A stretch of 50,007 nucleotides of DNA from the NCBI RefSeq assembly GCF_947260015.1, contig NZ_CAMYOM010000025.1:1-50007 (forward strand), in the 5' to 3' direction. Position numbers and translations under genes: made by a program. Positions 44,682-50,007 of this stretch are shown piece by piece; position 1 is the first letter of the stretch; every line of letters begins with the position of its first letter. Below the pieces are notes generated by a model. The model was given only the letters and a program-made list of their open reading frames with translations, searched no databases and was not told where the DNA came from. Origin of the DNA: an uncultured Eudoraea sp. GTDB lineage: Bacteria; Bacteroidota; Bacteroidia; Flavobacteriales; Flavobacteriaceae.

Positions 44682-47606
44682 ATGGGGAAATACCTACTTT
44701 CTTTTCTATTCTTTGCTTTATTACTAGTTGCCCGAGGTCAATATTCACCGTTGGTGACATCAGATACTTTGTCCCAGTTGGAGTGGGTCAATGATAAGTA
44801 TAGTGCTATGTCTCTGGAAGAAAAGATTGGGCAATTGTTTATAGTAATGGCATCTTCCGGGGAAGATAAAGTTGCAGCAAAAAGAATTAAGGGATTAATA
44901 AAGGATCACTCCATAGGAGGATTGATTTTCTCAAGAGGAGGCCCTGTGCGACAGGCTAAACTTACCAATGAATACCAGTCCATATCAAAAATACCTCTTC
45001 TCATCGCAATGGATGCTGAATGGGGCCTGGCAATGAGACTCGATTCAACTTACTCATTCCCATGGAATATGACCCTCGGCGCAATAGCAGATACTGCAAT
45101 TGTTTCAAAAGTGGGGTATCAAATAGGCAGGCATGCAAATCGACTAGGGGTTCATATAAATTTTGCACCTGATATCGACATAAATATAGATCCAAGAAAC
45201 CCAATTATCGGGAATCGATCTTTTGGTGAAGACAGAGAGAATGTTGCGTTAAAGGGGATTGCTTTTATGAAAGGCATGGAAAGTACCGGAGTACTTTCAT
45301 GTGGGAAACATTTTCCCGGTCACGGGGATACTTTTGTAGATTCACATAAATCCATGCCTACTTTAGATTTTACAAGGCAACGATTGGATAGTATAGAATT
45401 GTATCCTTATAAAAGTCTTATAAAAGAGGGACTTAGCAGCGTTATGGTTGCCCATTTAAATGTGCCGGAATTGGAGCCTGAAAAGAAGCGTCCTTCATCT
45501 TTATCCAAAAAAATAATCACCAATTTGCTTAAAAATGAATTGAAATTTGAAGGACTGGTATTTACTGATGCACTTAATATGAAAGGAGTCTCGGACTTTG
45601 CAAGTAATGGGATAACCGAGTTAGAAGCATTTTTATCTGGCAATGATATTTTACTAATGCCGAAGGATTTTGTAAAAAGTAAGGATACCTTTTTAAAGGC
45701 CTATCAGAATGGACTGATATCTGAGCGGCGCCTGGCATACTCCGTGAAAAAAATATTAATGGCCAAATTCAAAGTAGGCCTGCATCAATACCGTCCTATA
45801 GACACAAATAACATCATTGAAGACCTTAATAGTCCTGAAAATGATGTAATCTATGAAGAAGCAATAGAGAATGCCATAACGGTAATTAGTGATAAGCTAA
45901 ACCTTATTGGTATCAAAAAACTTGAAAACAAGAAAATTGCCTATGTAAAATTTGGTGATGCTGTAAATACACCTTTTTTGGAGACCTTAAATAAGTATGC
46001 TAAAGTAACGCAGGTAAATGGCAAAGATATTGTCACCCTTAAAAAGAAACTTTTTGATTTTAATCTCATCATAATTGGATTTCATAAGAGTAATGAAAGT
46101 CCCTGGAAACCATATAAATTTTCTCAAAAAGAACTTTTTTGGCTTCAGGAAATTTCCAGGCAAAGAACTTCTAACGTTATACTTACGGTATTTGCCAAGC
46201 CTTATGCGCTATTGGATGTTGTCTCATTTAAGGGTATAGATGGTATAATTATGGCATATCAGAATAGCGTACTTGCTCAGCAGAAAGCAGCCGAAATACT
46301 GTTTGGGGCAATTCCAGCAAAAGGAGTATTGCCAGTTACTGTAAGTAACGAGTTTCCCGTGAATACTTCGGTTAAAACCCAATCTTTACTGCGTTTAGGA
46401 TACAGTACACCCGAAAGGGTAGGAATGAGTTCTTTGAAACTTGCTGAGGTTGATCGATTGGTTCAAAATGGGTTAGATTCCTTAATGTACCCGGGGGCTC
46501 AGGTTCTGATTGCAAGAAAGGGTAAAGTAATTTATAATAAAGCTTTTGGCAGGCCCACTTATGAATCTAAAGAGGAATTAACCACTAATAACATTTACGA
46601 TCTTGCTTCACTTACGAAAATACTGTCCACCCTTCCGGCCATTATGAAGATGGAAGAAGATGACAAAATAGCACTGAATGATACTTTTCAGGATTTAATG
46701 CCGGAATATGCAGATACCGAACTTAAAGATGTAACTGTGCTTAAATCTCTAAGCCATTACGGCAGACTACCCTCCTGGATTCCATTCTATTTGAAGACAC
46801 TAAACAATAAGAGGAGGCCTTCTCCGGAATTCTATAGAAATAGTCCCTCAGATGGATTTTCCATAAAGGTTACCGAAAATATGTATCTGCAAGATGCTTA
46901 TAAAGATTCTATTTATGATCGAATAGGAAGACAAAATCTTAAGTCCAACAGATACCGTTATAGTGATGTTCCTTACTATATATTTAAAAAATATATTGAA
47001 GACAACTATAATTCCGGCTTGGATAATTTAATGGATAACTTTCTTTACAAACCTCTTGGAGCCAACTATACAACGTATAACCCATTGGAAAAGTTCCCAA
47101 TCAATATGATCGTTCCATCTGAGGTAGATACCTATTACAGATATCAACTTGTTCAGGGATATGTGCACGATATGGGGGCAGCAATGCAAGGTGGAGTGGG
47201 GGGGCATGCAGGTTTGTTCAGTAATGCTAATGATGTGGCAAAAATTATGCAAATGTATATTCAGGGAGGCTATTATGGCGGTGATAGATTTTTAGATTCC
47301 AGAACCATAGAAAAATTCAATAAATGCTATTTCTGTGATAAAAATGTACGACGTGGTGTGGGTTTCGATAAACCGCAACTCGTAGAAAAAGGTCCGACTT
47401 GCGGTTGTGTGTCCAGAAAAAGTTTTGGACATAGCGGTTTTACAGGGACTTTTACCTGGGCAGATCCGGAAGAAGAGATAGTATATGTTTTTTTATCCAA
47501 CAGAACCTACCCATCTGCTACAAACAGACTTTTGGTGAAATCAGAGCTGAGGACAAGGATTCAAAAGGCAATTTATGATTCTCTTATCAATGAGGCAGGA
47601 AATTAA
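44682..47606 (+). CDS. NagZ-type GH3 beta-N-acetylhexosaminidase fused to a serine beta-lactamase-like domain
   Basis: A 974-residue two-enzyme protein with a signal peptide (FLFFALLLVARGQ). Residues about 40-365 form a GH3 domain of NagZ type: KHFPGHGDT with the general acid-base H214-D216 loop and the nucleophile D296 in FTDALNMKG. A GH3 C-terminal-like region extends to about 575. The last ~390 residues are a class C beta-lactamase/DD-peptidase-like fold with S643-L-T-K646, YRYSDVPYY as the second motif and HSGFTGT as the third. It probably recycles or trims peptidoglycan in the periplasm. This fusion is known in Bacteroidota. It precedes bshA. Confidence 0.93.
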   Translation: MGKYLLSFLFFALLLVARGQYSPLVTSDTLSQLEWVNDKYSAMSLEEKIGQLFIVMASSGEDKVAAKRIKGLIKDHSIGGLIFSRGGPVRQAKLTNEYQSISKIPLLIAMDAEWGLAMRLDSTYSFPWNMTLGAIADTAIVSKVGYQIGRHANRLGVHINFAPDIDINIDPRNPIIGNRSFGEDRENVALKGIAFMKGMESTGVLSCGKHFPGHGDTFVDSHKSMPTLDFTRQRLDSIELYPYKSLIKEGLSSVMVAHLNVPELEPEKKRPSSLSKKIITNLLKNELKFEGLVFTDALNMKGVSDFASNGITELEAFLSGNDILLMPKDFVKSKDTFLKAYQNGLISERRLAYSVKKILMAKFKVGLHQYRPIDTNNIIEDLNSPENDVIYEEAIENAITVISDKLNLIGIKKLENKKIAYVKFGDAVNTPFLETLNKYAKVTQVNGKDIVTLKKKLFDFNLIIIGFHKSNESPWKPYKFSQKELFWLQEISRQRTSNVILTVFAKPYALLDVVSFKGIDGIIMAYQNSVLAQQKAAEILFGAIPAKGVLPVTVSNEFPVNTSVKTQSLLRLGYSTPERVGMSSLKLAEVDRLVQNGLDSLMYPGAQVLIARKGKVIYNKAFGRPTYESKEELTTNNIYDLASLTKILSTLPAIMKMEEDDKIALNDTFQDLMPEYADTELKDVTVLKSLSHYGRLPSWIPFYLKTLNNKRRPSPEFYRNSPSDGFSIKVTENMYLQDAYKDSIYDRIGRQNLKSNRYRYSDVPYYIFKKYIEDNYNSGLDNLMDNFLYKPLGANYTTYNPLEKFPINMIVPSEVDTYYRYQLVQGYVHDMGAAMQGGVGGHAGLFSNANDVAKIMQMYIQGGYYGGDRFLDSRTIEKFNKCYFCDKNVRRGVGFDKPQLVEKGPTCGCVSRKSFGHSGFTGTFTWADPEEEIVYVFLSNRTYPSATNRLLVKSELRTRIQKAIYDSLINEAGN

Positions 47607-47689
47607 ATATTAGATTTGTATTAAAGCAGCGTTGATTCTTTTTAAGAACTTTTAAGAAGTAGGTACACAGCGTTAAAACCGTTAATTAA

Positions 47690-48832
47690 ATGAAAATAGC
47701 TATAGTTTGCTACCCGACTTTTGGTGGGAGTGGTGTTGTTGCTACAGAATTGGGGATAGCCTTAGCCAATAGAGGACACGAAATACATTTTGTAACATAC
47801 AGACAGCCGGTACGGCTCGAATTATTGAGTAATAAGATTCATTTTCATGAAGTACATGTACCTGAATACGCTCTTTTTCACTACCAACCATATGAACTTG
47901 CTCTATCGAGTAAACTGGTTGATACTATAAAGCTATACGGCATTGAATTGCTTCATGTTCACTATGCCATACCGCATGCCTATGCGGGTTATATGGCCAA
48001 GAAAATACTGGAAGAAGAAGGTATTTTTGTACCTATGATTACAACCTTGCATGGTACTGATATAACTTTGGTGGGGAACCATCCATTTTACAAACCTGCC
48101 GTGAACTTTAGCATTAATAAAAGCGATGTAGTAACCTCAGTATCAGAAGATTTAAAACAAAAAACATTGGATTTTTTCGATGTTAAAAAAGAAATTGAGG
48201 TGATACCCAATTTTATTGATAAAACAAAATATAGTTTAAATTTTACGGACTGTCAGCGATCATTAATGGCGGACGATAATGAAAAGATAATTACCCATAT
48301 AAGCAATTTTAGAAAAGTAAAACACATTCCGGACGTTATTCATGTTTTTAATGGTATTCAAAAGCAAATGGCCGCTAAATTGATTATGGTAGGAGAGGGA
48401 CCTGAAAAGGAGCACGCTGAGTTTTTATGTGAACAATTGGGCATTACAGATAAGGTGGTGTTTTTAGGTAATAGTAATCAGATTGATAGAGTTCTATGCT
48501 TTTCAGATTTGTTTTTGTTGCCTTCTAAATCGGAAAGTTTCGGTTTAGCAGCCCTGGAAGCAATGATTAACAGGACTCCTGTAATATCCAGTAATACGGG
48601 TGGTATTCCTGAAGTTAATATTCATGGTGTAACCGGCTATTTGAGTGCTGTTAGCGACGTAGATGATATGGTTAAAAATGCATTAAAAATACTAAGTGAT
48701 GACACTATTCTTGAAGAGTTTAAGGAGAATGCCTATCAGGTGGCCCTGAATTTTGATATAAAGAACGTTTTGCCTTTATATGAAGCTTTATATGAAAAAG
48801 CTTATAAGGCTCACTATAATAGTACCTATTAA
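47690..48832 (+). CDS. bshA: N-acetyl-alpha-D-glucosaminyl L-malate synthase (bacillithiol pathway)
   Basis: A 380-residue GT4 glycosyltransferase that joins GlcNAc from UDP-GlcNAc to L-malate, first step of bacillithiol synthesis. BshA-specific sequence is visible: CYPTFGGSGVVATELGIALA, VPEYALFHYQPYELALSSKL, HVHYAIPHAYAGYMAKKI and TTLHGTDITLVG. GT4 sugar-nucleotide motifs LPSKSESFGLAALEAMI and SSNTGGIPEVNIHG follow. bshB/bshC are not in the window. The PrcB-like gene follows 11 bases later. Confidence 0.95.
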   Translation: MKIAIVCYPTFGGSGVVATELGIALANRGHEIHFVTYRQPVRLELLSNKIHFHEVHVPEYALFHYQPYELALSSKLVDTIKLYGIELLHVHYAIPHAYAGYMAKKILEEEGIFVPMITTLHGTDITLVGNHPFYKPAVNFSINKSDVVTSVSEDLKQKTLDFFDVKKEIEVIPNFIDKTKYSLNFTDCQRSLMADDNEKIITHISNFRKVKHIPDVIHVFNGIQKQMAAKLIMVGEGPEKEHAEFLCEQLGITDKVVFLGNSNQIDRVLCFSDLFLLPSKSESFGLAALEAMINRTPVISSNTGGIPEVNIHGVTGYLSAVSDVDDMVKNALKILSDDTILEEFKENAYQVALNFDIKNVLPLYEALYEKAYKAHYNSTY

Positions 48833-48843
48833 AATAATTTCCC

Positions 48844-49302
48844 ATGAAAACTCTTATTTTAGGACTATTGATACTGACAGGGACCTGTGGAAGTCAAAAG
48901 GATAAAGTTAAAGACGAAAATTACCAGGAGTTGGACGATAATCCATTAACGCTAATTATAAGTGATAATTACGGAGGTACAGAAACTGAGCAAGTATTGG
49001 TCATACGGGATAATAAAACCCTAAAAAGTTTTTTTTCCAAAGTAAATATGACCAGAAAACCCGGACTTCAAATTCCTGAAATAGATTTTAATACGGAAAT
49101 GGTTGTTATCTATTGTAACGGAAAAACATCTGATACACCTGCATCACGGATTAGAGGAGTCCGGGAAGAAGATAATCAGATGATTCTGGACATAGAAAAC
49201 ACAAAAGATAATAAGTCACCATCCACGGCCGTCTTAATGCCTTTTAATCTATATAAAATGCCACTTACCGAGAAGGAAATTATCCTCAGTGATAATAAGT
49301 AA
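48844..49302 (+). CDS. Exported protein resembling PrcB_C domain proteins
   Basis: A 152-residue protein with a short hydrophobic N-terminus (LILGLLILTGTCG); the lipobox is imperfect, so anchoring is uncertain. From residue ~40 it resembles PrcB C-terminal-like domains: EQVLVIRDNKTLKSFFSKVN, FNTEMVVIYCNGKT, then IRGVREEDNQMILDIENTK and VLMPFNLYKMPLTEKEI. Family function is not established. It is 11 bases downstream of bshA and probably co-transcribed. Confidence 0.7.
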   Translation: MKTLILGLLILTGTCGSQKDKVKDENYQELDDNPLTLIISDNYGGTETEQVLVIRDNKTLKSFFSKVNMTRKPGLQIPEIDFNTEMVVIYCNGKTSDTPASRIRGVREEDNQMILDIENTKDNKSPSTAVLMPFNLYKMPLTEKEIILSDNK

Positions 49303-49356
49303 TTGTCAATAGTTATTATAGGCTTCATATCGAATAAAATTGCACATCAACTTAGT

Positions 49357-49390
49357 TTGTAGGAATCGTATTTAATGGATAGTAATTTTG
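49357..49390 (+). promoter_or_regulatory. Promoter of the terminal outer-membrane protein gene
   Basis: TTG (49357-49359), 23 bases, TAATTTTG (49383-49390), 28 bases before the ATG at 49419. Fits the flavobacterial TTG-N17-23-TAnnTTTG consensus, as seen for ompA-type genes. Confidence 0.6.
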
Positions 49391-49418
49391 TAATGTAATA
49401 CTCCTAAATCATTACATT

Positions 49419-50007
49419 ATGAAATCCTACTTAACAAGCACTTTCGCTATTCTTTTCTTAGGAACATTTTCATTTTACGCACAGGAAGAAATTCAGTCAA
49501 CACAACAAGAACAACTTCAGTTAGATCAACAGGAAGAGTTGCAATTGACGGCTAAGGACAGTATGGTTGTGAGCTCATGGATGGTGGGTTTGGGCTGGAA
49601 TTTTGTCAATGATTCGGGAGAACGAACGAATAATATTACCAAAATTAAAGATCGGTGGAATGCTGTTGCTTTTCCCTCCAGAATAAATATAGGCCGTTAT
49701 TTTAAGAGCGGAATAGGATTGGAAGCAATTGCCACTTATAACAAGTATAAAAAAGGCAATATCATAGATAACGTAGTCAACCCTGAGGATAAGAGTTATT
49801 TTGGTTTTGATACCAGGTTTAGTTATGATTTAAACAAAATATTTGGCCAGACTGGCTGGTTTGACCCCTATCTGGGTGTTGGAGTGGGTTACACTTATGC
49901 TAATGACCTTTCTAGAGGAACTTATAATGGAGTTATAGGTTTTAGAACCTGGTTTTCAGATAGATGGGGACTGGATTTTAATACCTCAGGGAAATGGTCT
50001 TTTGGAA
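49419..50007 (+). CDS. Outer-membrane beta-barrel protein (OmpA-like N-terminal part), 3' end beyond window
   Basis: Open to the window edge. Signal peptide KSYLTSTFAILFLGTFSFYAQ is followed by a Gln/Glu-rich spacer (residues 23-47). Beta-strand-rich barrel segments follow, such as SWMVGLGWNFVND, FPSRINIGRYFKSGIGLEAI and DPYLGVGVGYTYANDLSRG. It resembles the membrane barrel of flavobacterial OmpA-type porins, which carry a C-terminal peptidoglycan-binding domain; that part would lie outside. It has a good promoter of its own. Confidence 0.75.
   Translation, partial: MKSYLTSTFAILFLGTFSFYAQEEIQSTQQEQLQLDQQEELQLTAKDSMVVSSWMVGLGWNFVNDSGERTNNITKIKDRWNAVAFPSRINIGRYFKSGIGLEAIATYNKYKKGNIIDNVVNPEDKSYFGFDTRFSYDLNKIFGQTGWFDPYLGVGVGYTYANDLSRGTYNGVIGFRTWFSDRWGLDFNTSGKWSFG

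Overview
The window looks like a chromosome segment of a marine-type Flavobacteriaceae (Bacteroidota). Base composition is AT-rich. There is a SusC/SusD pair, TAnnTTTG -7 promoter boxes with no Shine-Dalgarno sequences, several TTG starts, bacillithiol synthesis (bshA), a LptD-like protein and the DUF4159/AI-2E and MlaD/Fe-S gene sets usual in this family. The genus cannot be fixed from the sequence alone.

Left end (1-2.4 kb): a truncated sugar O-acetyltransferase, an outer-membrane-type protein and an AraC regulator. From 2.4 to 3.4 kb lies the most unusual part: tRNA-Ser(GCT) and tRNA-Pro(TGG), both on the minus strand, with a small GIY-YIG endonuclease gene between them. The endonuclease is flanked by two defective tRNA-Pro-like copies whose arms are replaced or interrupted by short palindromes sharing an ACGC...GCGT core. 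The last codons of the endonuclease are a 28-nt duplicate of the tRNA-Pro leader and acceptor strand. The tRNA-Ser itself carries a 12-bp tandem duplication near its 5' end.

3.6-20.8 kb is an accessory carbohydrate region: an esterase, a DUF255 thioredoxin-fold lipoprotein, a large FG-GAP/UnbV protein, SusD and SusC, a GMC dehydrogenase with its subunit 3, a GH130-like lipoprotein and a VanX-type dipeptidase. It contains at least four gene remnants: a bile-acid symporter fragment, a decayed minus-strand gene between SusC and GMC, an orphan C-terminus near GH130 and an esterase tail. The locus appears to be eroding or recombining.

20.8-50 kb is mainly core genome: a methyltransferase, AI-2E transporter, DUF4159 protein, RsmE, TsaD and TamB. 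A glycolytic block follows with FbaB, a PPi-type phosphofructokinase, an ATP-type PfkA, and a gap gene broken by a small deletion and frameshift in its NAD-binding N-terminus. Next come a GlcNAc-kinase-like protein, RidA, divergent LptD and amidase genes, MlaD plus a two-gene Fe-S electron-transfer module, a GH3/beta-lactamase fusion, BshA, a PrcB-like protein and the start of an outer-membrane protein.

The strongest candidate for something undescribed is the tRNA/GIY-YIG/palindrome cassette. Its layout suggests a miniature mobile element that targets tRNA genes and restores the tRNA 5' end on insertion. The main anomaly in the core genome is the disrupted gap gene.
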